DNA of 64,000 bases from Acidimicrobiales bacterium. Its GTDB lineage: Bacteria; Actinomycetota; Acidimicrobiia; Acidimicrobiales; DATDAH01. The stretch covers positions 1 to 64,000 of the forward strand of contig JAEUJM010000014.1 of NCBI GenBank assembly GCA_016794585.1, written 5' to 3'. Position numbers and translations under genes: made by a program. Below, piece after piece: positions 18,027 to 26,313 of this stretch. The first letter of the stretch is position 1. Each line of letters opens with the position of its first letter. Below the pieces are notes generated by a model. It saw only the letters and a program-made list of their open reading frames with translations, searched no databases and had not been told where the DNA came from.

Positions 18027-18080
18027 GGGCCGCGACGCTACCGCGGGCGATCGCGTCGACCCGCCGCCGCATGGCGAGGC

Positions 18081-18146
18081 AGCGCCGCGGAGCGGTGCCG
18101 CGAGAGCGCGAACCGGATGCCGGAGGCGCTCCGACGAAGGAGGAGG
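18081..18146 (+). repeat. Dispersed 65-bp element, copy A
   Basis: This is one of three copies of a conserved intergenic element (others near 30.2 and 45.9 kb). It reads GCGGAGCGG near 18086-18094, GCGCGAACCGGATGCC at 18106-18121, then CCGACGAAGGAGG at 18131-18143. Hairpin 1 is GCC-GGA-GGC (18119-18127). Hairpin 2 pairs CTCC with GGAG around GACGAAGGA. This copy runs into the stop codon of the oppositely oriented adenosine kinase gene, so its Shine-Dalgarno does not serve a gene. Confidence 0.75.
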
Positions 18147-18148
18147 AG

Positions 18149-19156
18149 CTAGTCCAATGTGCCGGCGAGCTCGGCGAGGGAGGTCTCGGGGCGGGCGCCG
18201 TAGTGGCTGATGACCTCGCCGGCGGCGAGGGCGGCGAGACGACCGCAGCGCTCGAGGTCCTGGCCCGTGGTCAGGCCGTGGAGGAAGCCGGCGGCATAGA
18301 GGTCACCGGCGCCGGTGGTGTCGACCACGCCGCCATGGGGATGGATCGGGATCACGTGCTCCTCGTCGGCGGTGACGATGACGGAGCCCTTCTCGCTGCG
18401 GGTGAGACAGGCGATCTCGCAATGGCCCCGCACCTGGTCACGGGCGGCCTCCCACGAGTCGGCCTGGTAGAGCGACGTGATCTCGGCCTCGTTGGCGAAG
18501 AGCACGTCCACCCGCTCCTGCACGAGGGCCAGGAACTCGTCGCGGTAGCGGTCCACGCAGAACGAGTCGGACAGGCTCAGGGCGACCCGGTTTCCGGCGC
18601 CGCGGGCGTGGTCCATGGCCTTGACGATGGCGTCCTTGGCCGACGGCACGTCCCACAGGTAGCCCTCGGCGAGCACGACCTTGCCGCGGGCGACCAGGGC
18701 CTCGTCCACGTCGTCGGGCCCGAGGAGACCGGCCGTGCCGAGGAAGGTGTTGAGGGTGCGCTCGGCGTCGGGAGTGACGGCGATGAGGCAGCGGGCCGTG
18801 GACGGGCCCTCCGTGGCGGGGGTCGACGAGAAGGCGATGCCGAGCGACGTGATGTCGTGGGTGAAGATCTCCCCGAGCTGGTCGTCGCGGACCTTGCCCA
18901 CGAACCCGCCCGTGCCGCCGAACGAGGCCACGCCGGCGATGGTGTTGGCCACCGAGCCCCCGGAGCTCTCCTCGGCCGGCGGCATGGCCGCGTAGAGCGC
19001 GTCGGCCCGCTCGGCGTCGATCAGGCCCATCGCGCCCTTCACGAGCCCGTGCTCGGCGAGGAAGGCCTCCTCGACGGGGCTGATCACGTCGACGATGGCG
19101 TTGCCGATGCCGACCACGTCGAGGGGGCCGGCGGAGGGTGCGAGGTTCTCGGTCAC
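18149..19156 (-). CDS. PfkB-family adenosine kinase
   Basis: The 335-residue sugar/nucleoside kinase contains GGSVANTIAGVASFGG near residue 66 (substrate binding) and the catalytic DTTGAGDLYAAGFLHG near 290, where the Asp is the base and GAGD forms the anion hole. NEAEIT, LTRSEKGS and the lid region fit the adenosine-kinase branch of PfkB proteins. It would phosphorylate adenosine or a related nucleoside with ATP. TAACCT lies 9 nt before the GTG. It is divergent from pepN with a 50-bp gap. Confidence 0.87.
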   Translation of the reverse strand: MTENLAPSAGPLDVVGIGNAIVDVISPVEEAFLAEHGLVKGAMGLIDAERADALYAAMPPAEESSGGSVANTIAGVASFGGTGGFVGKVRDDQLGEIFTHDITSLGIAFSSTPATEGPSTARCLIAVTPDAERTLNTFLGTAGLLGPDDVDEALVARGKVVLAEGYLWDVPSAKDAIVKAMDHARGAGNRVALSLSDSFCVDRYRDEFLALVQERVDVLFANEAEITSLYQADSWEAARDQVRGHCEIACLTRSEKGSVIVTADEEHVIPIHPHGGVVDTTGAGDLYAAGFLHGLTTGQDLERCGRLAALAAGEVISHYGARPETSLAELAGTLD

Positions 19157-19206
19157 GAGGCGGGGAGGTTACTGCGACCGGTGGTGCGCACCCCTAACCT
19201 GCCCGG

Positions 19207-21807
19207 ATGGACCCGTACCGCCTGCCCCGCACGGTCGTGCCCTCCCACTACGACCTGCGCCTCACGCCGACACTCGACGCCGGCACCTTCACCGGGGCCG
19301 TCGCCATCGAGGTCGACGTGGCCGACGAGATCGACGAGGTGATGCTGAACGCCGCAGAGCTGACCATCGGCGAGGCGTGGCTCGAGAATCCCGAGGGCAT
19401 CCGCCGCAACGCCACCGTGACCCTCGACGAGGAGGCCGAGCGCGCCACCCTGGCCCTCGAGGAGCCGGCGGCGGCCGGGCCCTGGACGGTCCACCTCGCG
19501 TTCGCGGGGATCCTGAACGACAAGCTGCACGGGTTCTACCGGAGCACGTTCGTCGACGACGAGGGTGTCGAGCGGGTCATCGCCACCACGCAGTTCGAGG
19601 CCACCTCGGCCCGCCGGGCCTTCCCCTGCTGGGACGAGCCCGACTTCAAGGCCACCTTCGGGGTCACCCTCGTGGTCCCGGACGACCTGTTCGCGGTGTC
19701 GAACGGCGCCGAGATCGGGCGCGAGCCCGCCGGCGCCGGCACGGTTGCGGTCACCTTCGCCGACACCATGGTCATGTCCACCTACCTCGTGGCCTTCGTG
19801 GTCGGCCCCCTCGAGGCCACCGAGGTGGTCGACGCCGGCGGCACGCCACTGCGGGTGGTCCACCCGCTGGGCAAGGGACACCTGGCCGACTTCGCACTCG
19901 AGGTCGGGGCCTTCGCCCTCGCCTTCTTCGAGGAGTACTACGGCATCCCCTATCCCGGCGACAAGGTCGACCTCGTCGCCGTCCCCGACTTCGCCTTCGG
20001 GGCCATGGAGAACCTCGGCTGCATCACCTTCCGCGAGGTGCTGCTGCTCGTCGATCCCGACGCCGTCACCCAACCCGAGCTTCAGCGGGTGGTCGACGTC
20101 ATCGCCCACGAGCTCGCCCACATGTGGTTCGGGGACCTCGTCACCATGAAGTGGTGGAACGGCATCTGGCTCAACGAGGCCTTCGCCACCTTCATGGAGA
20201 TGCTCTGCACCGACGCGTTCCGGCCGGAGTGGGAGCGCTGGGTCGACTTCGGCCTGTCCCGCACCGCCGCGTTCGACGTCGACTCGCTGGCCTCCACCCG
20301 CCCCATCGAGTTCGAGGTGGTGTCCCCCGCCGACTCCGAGGGCATGTTCGACGTGCTGACCTACGAGAAGGGCGCCGCGGTCGTGCGCATGCTCGAGCAG
20401 TGGACCGGCCCCGACGACTTCCGAGCGGGCATCCGCAGCTACCTCGAGACCCATCGCTACGCCAACACCGAGACCACCGACCTCTGGGACGCCATCGAGG
20501 CCGCCAACCCCGGTCTGCCCGTGCGCAAGGTGATGGACAGCTGGATCTTCCAGGGCGGCTACCCCCTCGTGACCGTAGAGCGCACCCCCTCGGGGGTCCG
20601 CCTGAGCCAGCAGCGCTTCTCGTTCGAGGGCGGCGACGAGGTCACCCCGACCACGTGGTCGGTGCCCGTGCTGGTGCGGGCGGGCACCGACGAGGTCACC
20701 GCCGACGCCACGGACGGCGGCGGACCCGACGCAGACGCCACCGCGGTCAGCGGAGAGCGCGTCGAGCGGGCCCTTGTCGAAGGTGCCCCGATCGACCTCG
20801 AGCTGGGCGAGGTCGCCTGGGTGCAGGCCAACGCCAGCGGCAGCGGCTTCTACCGGGTCGACTACGACGCCGAACTGCGCACCGCCCTGGCCGCCCGCGC
20901 CCAGGAGGTCCTCGCTCCGATCGAGCGCTACGGCCTCGTCGACGACACCTGGGCCTCGGTGCTCGCGGGGCGCACCACCACGCCCGAGTTCTGCGAGTTC
21001 GTGGGCGGGTTCTCCGGCGAGACCGATCTCGCCGTGTGGCAGCGCCTGCTCGGGGCGCTCGACGCCCTCGACCGCCTCCTCGAAGGCGCGCCCCGCCAAC
21101 GCTTCCAGGGCTTCGTGCGCGACCTCGTCGGGCCGGCCGCGGCCCGCCTCGGCCCCTCCGGCGCCGCCGGTGAGCGCGACCGGGACCGCGAGCTGCGCGC
21201 CGCCCTCTTCACCGCGCTCGGCACCACCGGCGCCGACGCCGACGTCCGCGACCGTGCCCGCACCCTGCTCGCGAGCCACGACGCCGACCCGGGCGCGGTC
21301 GACCCGAGCCTCGCCGCGGCCGCGGTCGCCGTCATCGCGGCCACCGGCGACACCACCGACCGGGACGACTTCCTGGCCCGTTACCGGGCCGCCACCACGC
21401 CACAGGACGAGCAGCGGTACCTCCGGAGCCTGCCGGACTTCAACGACCCGGGGTCCTTTGCCGACACGTTGACCATGACCCTGAGCGAGGTGCGCAGCCA
21501 GGACGCCCCGTTCGTCCTCCGGCGGGCCCTCATCAACCGCGAGCGCGGTGCCGAGGCGTGGGCGTTCCTGCGTGACCATTGGGACGACGTGGGCCAGCGA
21601 CTCCCCTCGAACAGCATCGCCCGCCTCCTCGAGGGCGTGCGCTGGCTCTCCGACCCGGAGGTGGCCGCGGACGTCACCGCCTTCCTGGGCGACCACCCGG
21701 TGCCCCAGGGGGCACGCACCATCGCCCAGCACCTCGAGCGCCTGGCGGTCAACGTCGCTCTCCGCCGCCGCGAGGCCGACCGCCTCGCCGCCGTGTTCGG
21801 CGGCTGA
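19207..21807 (+). CDS. pepN: Aminopeptidase N, M1 zinc metallopeptidase
   Basis: The 866-residue enzyme has the complete M1 signature: GAMENLGCITFRE (from residue 266), zinc site HELAH at 301-305 and Glu324 in WLNEAFA, spaced 18 residues as required. The N-terminal beta-domain and the C-terminal helical ERAP1-like domain are both present, and the length fits actinobacterial PepN (about 850). It removes N-terminal amino acids from peptides in the cytoplasm. TAACCT stands exactly 6 nt before the ATG with no Shine-Dalgarno, a good example of leaderless initiation in this window. Confidence 0.95.
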   Translation: MDPYRLPRTVVPSHYDLRLTPTLDAGTFTGAVAIEVDVADEIDEVMLNAAELTIGEAWLENPEGIRRNATVTLDEEAERATLALEEPAAAGPWTVHLAFAGILNDKLHGFYRSTFVDDEGVERVIATTQFEATSARRAFPCWDEPDFKATFGVTLVVPDDLFAVSNGAEIGREPAGAGTVAVTFADTMVMSTYLVAFVVGPLEATEVVDAGGTPLRVVHPLGKGHLADFALEVGAFALAFFEEYYGIPYPGDKVDLVAVPDFAFGAMENLGCITFREVLLLVDPDAVTQPELQRVVDVIAHELAHMWFGDLVTMKWWNGIWLNEAFATFMEMLCTDAFRPEWERWVDFGLSRTAAFDVDSLASTRPIEFEVVSPADSEGMFDVLTYEKGAAVVRMLEQWTGPDDFRAGIRSYLETHRYANTETTDLWDAIEAANPGLPVRKVMDSWIFQGGYPLVTVERTPSGVRLSQQRFSFEGGDEVTPTTWSVPVLVRAGTDEVTADATDGGGPDADATAVSGERVERALVEGAPIDLELGEVAWVQANASGSGFYRVDYDAELRTALAARAQEVLAPIERYGLVDDTWASVLAGRTTTPEFCEFVGGFSGETDLAVWQRLLGALDALDRLLEGAPRQRFQGFVRDLVGPAAARLGPSGAAGERDRDRELRAALFTALGTTGADADVRDRARTLLASHDADPGAVDPSLAAAAVAVIAATGDTTDRDDFLARYRAATTPQDEQRYLRSLPDFNDPGSFADTLTMTLSEVRSQDAPFVLRRALINRERGAEAWAFLRDHWDDVGQRLPSNSIARLLEGVRWLSDPEVAADVTAFLGDHPVPQGARTIAQHLERLAVNVALRRREADRLAAVFGG

Positions 21808-21808
21808 G

Positions 21809-22945
21809 GTGCCAGGCTCCCGACCCCGGGCCGTCCGCCTGGGGGTCTTCGCCGTCGACTCCGACGCCGTGCAGATCGCCTGGGGCAAGCTCGGCCCGGG
21901 CCGCGTCGAGATCACCGTCGGCGACGACGCCAAGGAGGTGCACGCCGACGGCGGGCCCGGGGTCGTCTCGTTCCGGGGCCTCGCGCCCGACTCGCCGGGC
22001 GTGGTCGAGTTGACCGGCCCGGGGGTCCCGGGCGGCGCGCGCTCGCTTCCGTTCCGCACCCTGGCCGAACTGCCGGGCGCCGAGCGCTACCGGTTCGCGA
22101 CCGTCAGCGACACCCACATCGGCTGCCGGGCCTACGGCATGTTCCACACGATGCGCGAGAAGCCCCAGCCCGACGAGCCCTACACGGTGCGCATGGCACG
22201 GGGCGCGTTCGCCGAGGCCAAGGCCTGGGGGGCCCAGCGCCTCATCGCCAAGGGCGATGTCACCCACCACGGCGAGATCGAGAACTGGCTCACCTTCCGT
22301 GACCTGCTGGACGAGGCCGGCCTCGTGGGCGAGGCCATCCCCGGCAACCACGACGTCGAGGACCGTCGCGAGATCGATCCCGACGACGCGCTCGAGAAGA
22401 TCGGCCTCACCCCCATCCCCGAAGGCTGCCGGTGGTTCGACGTGCCCGGCCTGCGGGTCGTGCTCGTCGACTCGACCGTGCTCGAGGTGCGCCGCGGGTA
22501 CGTCGACCACCTGCACGACGTCGTCCGCGAGGCCGTGGGCTCGACGGGCCTCCCGGTGTGGATCGGCCTGCACCACCACCTCGAGCCGCTGCGGTGGTCG
22601 TACTTCTACCCGCCGGGCGTCCGCGGCGAGCACACGAACCGCTTCCTCGCCGAGATCGTCGCCGCCAATGCCAACGCCTTCATCACCAGCGGCCACACCC
22701 ACCGCAACCGCCGTCGCCAGGTGGGCTCGGTGGTGCTCACCGAGGTCGGCTCACCCCAGGACTACCCGGGCACCTGGGCGGCGTACACGGTGCACGACGC
22801 CGGGATCCGCCAGGTCACGTGGCGCACCGAGGACCCGTCCTGCACCCCGTGGATCGAGTACTCGCGTCGCGCCGCCGGGACCCTGTGGGGGCGCTGGTCC
22901 CCGGGCCGTCTCGACCAGCGCTGCTTCAACCACCTCTGGGTCTGA
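21809..22945 (+). CDS. Calcineurin-like metallophosphoesterase
   Basis: The 378-residue protein has a beta-rich N-terminal domain (about 1-85) and a metallophosphoesterase domain with all metal motifs: DTHIG, KGDVTHHGE, GNHDVED, GLHHHLEP and GHTHRN. This is the purple-acid-phosphatase/calcineurin fold with a dinuclear metal site. The substrate is unknown. No signal peptide is visible. The GTG lies one base after the pepN stop, so it is probably cotranscribed with pepN. Confidence 0.87.
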   Translation: MPGSRPRAVRLGVFAVDSDAVQIAWGKLGPGRVEITVGDDAKEVHADGGPGVVSFRGLAPDSPGVVELTGPGVPGGARSLPFRTLAELPGAERYRFATVSDTHIGCRAYGMFHTMREKPQPDEPYTVRMARGAFAEAKAWGAQRLIAKGDVTHHGEIENWLTFRDLLDEAGLVGEAIPGNHDVEDRREIDPDDALEKIGLTPIPEGCRWFDVPGLRVVLVDSTVLEVRRGYVDHLHDVVREAVGSTGLPVWIGLHHHLEPLRWSYFYPPGVRGEHTNRFLAEIVAANANAFITSGHTHRNRRRQVGSVVLTEVGSPQDYPGTWAAYTVHDAGIRQVTWRTEDPSCTPWIEYSRRAAGTLWGRWSPGRLDQRCFNHLWV

Positions 22946-22987
22946 ATCCGACGCCGCCCCCGAGCTCCGGGCGCCCCTCCACCGCGG

Positions 22988-23977
22988 CTACTGGCAGCGG
23001 AGCGGGAGGGTCGACCGCACCTGGCCCGAGTTCGGGCCGACCTGGAGGCACGACGAGTCGACCGCCTCGAAGTCCGCCCCGGTGAAGTCGGCCAGGGCCC
23101 GCAGCGCGTCGTTGTCCCAGTTCCCGTTGGGAGCGCCGCTGAGATACCAGGGCGACCCGTTGTCGGCCAGGATCATGCCGTGCACCTTGAGGGCATCGAG
23201 CACGGCCCGCACCTCGCCCGTGTAGCCGCTGATGTCCACCCCGGCCTTCATCCGGAACCAGGTGCCCATCGGGGGAAGGGCCGGGTCGCTGTCGCTCGAT
23301 GCCCGATGGCGGGCCGGCCAGACGTAGGCGTCCTGGGTGGCCGGGGCGGTGAAGCGGATGGCGTGGTCGATCGACCCCCGCCGGGCCTCGTTGTAGCGGA
23401 CGAGACCCGGGAAGATGGGGAGGCCGGCGGCGTCCGCCGAGGTCCAGCCCGCCGGGCGCACGGCGTTGCTGCGGAGGTCGAAGATGGCCCCGGAGCCGGC
23501 CCGCCAGTTACGCCGGCCGCCCGCCTTGTGGGCGTCGTAGAGCTCGTAGAGGCGGCAGGCCTGGGTGTCCACGGCGATGATGTGGCGGTCGCCGTCGCCG
23601 TCGGGGCCGCCCTCGATCTTGGGGTTCACCCGCACCGGGTAGGGGCCCGGGTCGCTCTCGTCGGCGTAGCGGAAGCTCACCCGGACCCGCCGGGTGGCGG
23701 CGTCCTCGCGCATGTACGGGATGCCGATGGGACCGCCGTCCCAGAGCCCGCTGCCGAAGTCGGCCTTGAGCGTGGCGTTGCGCCCGATGCTGCGGACGTA
23801 GGCGTCGGACTGCGGGAGCACGGGCAGATCGGACACGTCGGCGTGCCAGTAGTTGTCCGCCGGGAAGATCGAACAGGCCGACAGCGGGGGCGCCGCTTGC
23901 GCCGGAGCGGAGGGCGAGACCGCCATCACACCCGCGGCCGCGGCCAGCGCCCCGAGCACGGCCACCAGTCGCTTCAT
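22988..23977 (-). CDS. Secreted protein of unknown function
   Basis: The 329-residue protein has a classical signal peptide (MKRLVAVLGALAAAAGVMAV) with likely cleavage after AQA near residue 28. The mature part includes NYWHADVSDLPV, LWDGGPIGIPY, a GGPDGDGDRHIIAVD stretch and paired cysteines near its ends (CSIFP and the terminal RCQ). I recognise it as a type seen in actinobacteria but know no function. A GATACT hexamer and GGAGG both lie just before the ATG, so leaderless or Shine-Dalgarno initiation is possible. Confidence 0.8.
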   Translation of the reverse strand: MKRLVAVLGALAAAAGVMAVSPSAPAQAAPPLSACSIFPADNYWHADVSDLPVLPQSDAYVRSIGRNATLKADFGSGLWDGGPIGIPYMREDAATRRVRVSFRYADESDPGPYPVRVNPKIEGGPDGDGDRHIIAVDTQACRLYELYDAHKAGGRRNWRAGSGAIFDLRSNAVRPAGWTSADAAGLPIFPGLVRYNEARRGSIDHAIRFTAPATQDAYVWPARHRASSDSDPALPPMGTWFRMKAGVDISGYTGEVRAVLDALKVHGMILADNGSPWYLSGAPNGNWDNDALRALADFTGADFEAVDSSCLQVGPNSGQVRSTLPLRCQ

Positions 23978-24029
23978 GGCCTCCAGTATCGACCCTGACC
24001 GGCGGACGCTTGATGCAGGACCCGTCGCC

Positions 24030-24707
24030 TCAGACCAGCGACAGGACCAGGCCGGCCTGAGCCAGGTGGTACGTGACCATGATGGCCACCGAGCCCCAGG
24101 CGTAGAGCTTGACGAACTTGTTCCAGCCGATGAGGGCGTCCGACAGGTAGAAGAACGAGGCGCCGACGATGGCGAGCGCCGACGCCGTGCCGAACGCGCA
24201 GGCGACCATCACCGAGATGACGGTCATGTAGGCGGCCACGGGCACCGCCAGCTCGGGCTCGTCGCCCGTTCGCACGCCGTTGACCACCCGGCGCCCGACC
24301 ACCGCCATCGCCACCAGCACGACGGCGATGCCCACGGCCAAGGGGCCGCCTTCGATGCCGGCAGTGATCAGTCCGACGATGTAGGCGACGTGGCCGACGA
24401 GGAACGATCCCAGGCCCAGGATGAACCAGCGCTCGCTGGCGGCGTCATCCACGCCATCTTCGGGCTCAGCGTCGCCGCCGATCATCAAGAAGACGTCGCC
24501 GCCGAGCGAGAACACCAGCGCCACCACGAACCACGCCCGGGTGGTGGCGTCGGCGGGGTCGAGAGCGAGTGCCACGGCCAGCAACCCGATGGTCGTGGCC
24601 GGCTTGCACAGGAACTCCAACCGGCGATTTTCGGTGGCACGGGACACCCAGTCCCCCACCGCGAACACCCCGGTCACCGCCAACAGCGCCCACGCCAGTC
24701 CCGTCAC
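24030..24707 (-). CDS. Lysoplasmalogenase (YhhN/TMEM86 family)
   Basis: The 225-residue membrane protein has about seven or eight helices and the YhhN family signature: KPATTIGLLAVAL, SLGGDVFLM with its conserved Asp, FLVGHVAYIVGL with His, and a second Asp in FYLSDALIGWN. Family members hydrolyse the vinyl-ether bond of lysoplasmalogens. GAGAAT sits 6 nt before the GTG, consistent with a leaderless transcript. Confidence 0.87.
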   Translation of the reverse strand: MTGLAWALLAVTGVFAVGDWVSRATENRRLEFLCKPATTIGLLAVALALDPADATTRAWFVVALVFSLGGDVFLMIGGDAEPEDGVDDAASERWFILGLGSFLVGHVAYIVGLITAGIEGGPLAVGIAVVLVAMAVVGRRVVNGVRTGDEPELAVPVAAYMTVISVMVACAFGTASALAIVGASFFYLSDALIGWNKFVKLYAWGSVAIMVTYHLAQAGLVLSLV

Positions 24708-24729
24708 GCCGCCATTCTCCCCCGCCCCG

Positions 24730-25965
24730 TCAGGGCTCGCTGCGGGCGAGCTCGAGGGCGTCCTGCCAGTCCATCCCCTCGGTCAGGCGCTGGCGCCACT
24801 GCATCACGTGGCGGGGGCGGTTCCACCCCAGGGCGCCGACGAGGCGACCAGCGCGGCCGTAGAGCGCCACGAAGCGGCGCTCGGCCACGTCGCCGGTGAC
24901 GACCTGCACCTCGTCGTCGGGGCCGGAGCGGCCCGCGAGCTGGATCTTGCGGTCGTAGAGGTCGGACCAGAACCACGGCACCGGCTCGTACGGCAGGGCG
25001 ACCTCGTCGCTCGCCGCCAGCAGCCGGGCGGCGGCGGCCTGGGCCATCTCGATGGCGTTGTCCCAGTGCTCGACCCGCATGACCTCGCCGCCGAAGCGGG
25101 GGTTGGGCCACCGGGCGATGTCGCCGGCGGCGACCACGCCGGGTGCGGCCTGCGTGGTGGCGTCGCAGAGGACGCCGTTGTCGAGGGTGAGGCCCGAGCC
25201 CTCGAGCCACTCGGTGTTGGGGATCACGCCGATGCCGACCACCACCACCTCGGCATCGACGGTGGTGCCGTCGGCCAGGCGGACGCCGGTGACCCGCTCG
25301 GCGCCGTTCGCCCCTCCTACCGCCGACGTGAACCCGTCGACGCCCACACCGAGGCGGAGGTCGACGTCGTGCTCGCGGTGCAGATCACCCACCAGTGCGC
25401 CCATGTCGGCGCCGAGGGCCCGCTCGAGTGGTACCGGCAAGGCCTCGATCACGGTCACGTCGAGGCCCCGGGCCCGGCAGGACGCGGCCACCTCCGAGCC
25501 GATGAAGCCGGCGCCGATCACGGCGACCCGGGACGGCCCACGCTCGAGGTCGGCCCTCAAGGCGAGCGCGTCGTCGAGGGTGCGCAGCACGTGCACGCCG
25601 GCGAGGCCCTCGCCGCCGATCGTCCGGGGCCGACAGCCCGTGGCGATCACGAGGCCGTCGAAGCCCAGGCGGCCACCGTCGGCGAGCTCGACCTCCCGGG
25701 CGCCGAGGTCGAGGCCGACGGCGCGCTCGCCGAGGCGCCAGTCGAACGGGTCGGCGCCGTCGTCGTTGGGGGCCGCCGACGGCAGGACGATGCGGTCGAC
25801 GTCCCAGTCACCGGTCAGCACCTGCTTGGACAGGGGCGGCCGGTCGTAGGGCTGGTGGGGCTCCTCGCCGACCAGGGTGAGGGCCCCGTCGAAGCCCTGG
25901 GCGCGCAGGGCCTCCGCGGCCCGGAACCCGGCCAGGGACGCGCCGACGACGACGATGCGGTCCAT
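24730..25965 (-). CDS. FAD/NAD(P)-dependent ferredoxin reductase
   Basis: The 411-residue protein has two Rossmann motifs, VVVGASLAGFRAAEALRAQG at the N-terminus and VAVIGAGFIGSEVAA near residue 147, plus YDRPPLSK, the VIATGCRPR strand and the FAD-binding AAGDIARWPNP. This is the rhodocoxin/putidaredoxin-reductase type that passes electrons from NAD(P)H to a small ferredoxin. The ferredoxin gene is 64 bp upstream in the same direction, so the pair should form a P450- or oxygenase-type electron chain. No P450 gene lies in the window. ATG at 25965 is used; a GTG three bases earlier is possible. Confidence 0.9.
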   Translation of the reverse strand: MDRIVVVGASLAGFRAAEALRAQGFDGALTLVGEEPHQPYDRPPLSKQVLTGDWDVDRIVLPSAAPNDDGADPFDWRLGERAVGLDLGAREVELADGGRLGFDGLVIATGCRPRTIGGEGLAGVHVLRTLDDALALRADLERGPSRVAVIGAGFIGSEVAASCRARGLDVTVIEALPVPLERALGADMGALVGDLHREHDVDLRLGVGVDGFTSAVGGANGAERVTGVRLADGTTVDAEVVVVGIGVIPNTEWLEGSGLTLDNGVLCDATTQAAPGVVAAGDIARWPNPRFGGEVMRVEHWDNAIEMAQAAAARLLAASDEVALPYEPVPWFWSDLYDRKIQLAGRSGPDDEVQVVTGDVAERRFVALYGRAGRLVGALGWNRPRHVMQWRQRLTEGMDWQDALELARSEP

Positions 25966-26028
25966 CACGGGGACGTCAGCCGAGGAGCCGTGGTCGGTGG
26001 ATCAGGGAGCGGGATCGACGGGAAGCCG

Positions 26029-26220
26029 TCAGTCCTCGATGGCGATGGCCTGCTTCGGGCAGCGGCGGACCGCCTCCTCGAGCTTCGGGCGCATCTCCTC
26101 GGGCGGGTTCTCGTCGAGGACGTAGAGGAAGTCGTCGTCGCGCACCTCGAAGACCTCGGGGAGGATCCCCATGCACACGGCGTTGCTCTCGCACAGATCG
26201 AAGTCGACGACGACTCGCAT
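26029..26220 (-). CDS. 3Fe-4S ferredoxin of P450-partner type
   Basis: The 63-residue acidic ferredoxin starts MRVVVDFDLCESNAVC and has a C-terminal CPKQAI. The cluster motif is CxxNxxC...CP, where a normal 4Fe-4S ferredoxin would have a fourth Cys in place of Asn. Actinobacterial P450 partner ferredoxins are known to vary at this position (His, Tyr, Asn and others), which alters the redox potential. It precedes its probable reductase. A strong AGGAGGGA Shine-Dalgarno is present upstream, unlike many neighbours. Confidence 0.9.
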   Translation of the reverse strand: MRVVVDFDLCESNAVCMGILPEVFEVRDDDFLYVLDENPPEEMRPKLEEAVRRCPKQAIAIED

Positions 26221-26313
26221 GTTGTGTCCCTCCTGCGGGATCGGGCGGCTTGCCCCTCATCATGCCCCACTGCCGGGCCCCGCACGGACACGCAACGGCG
26301 GCGGCGCCGGCGT

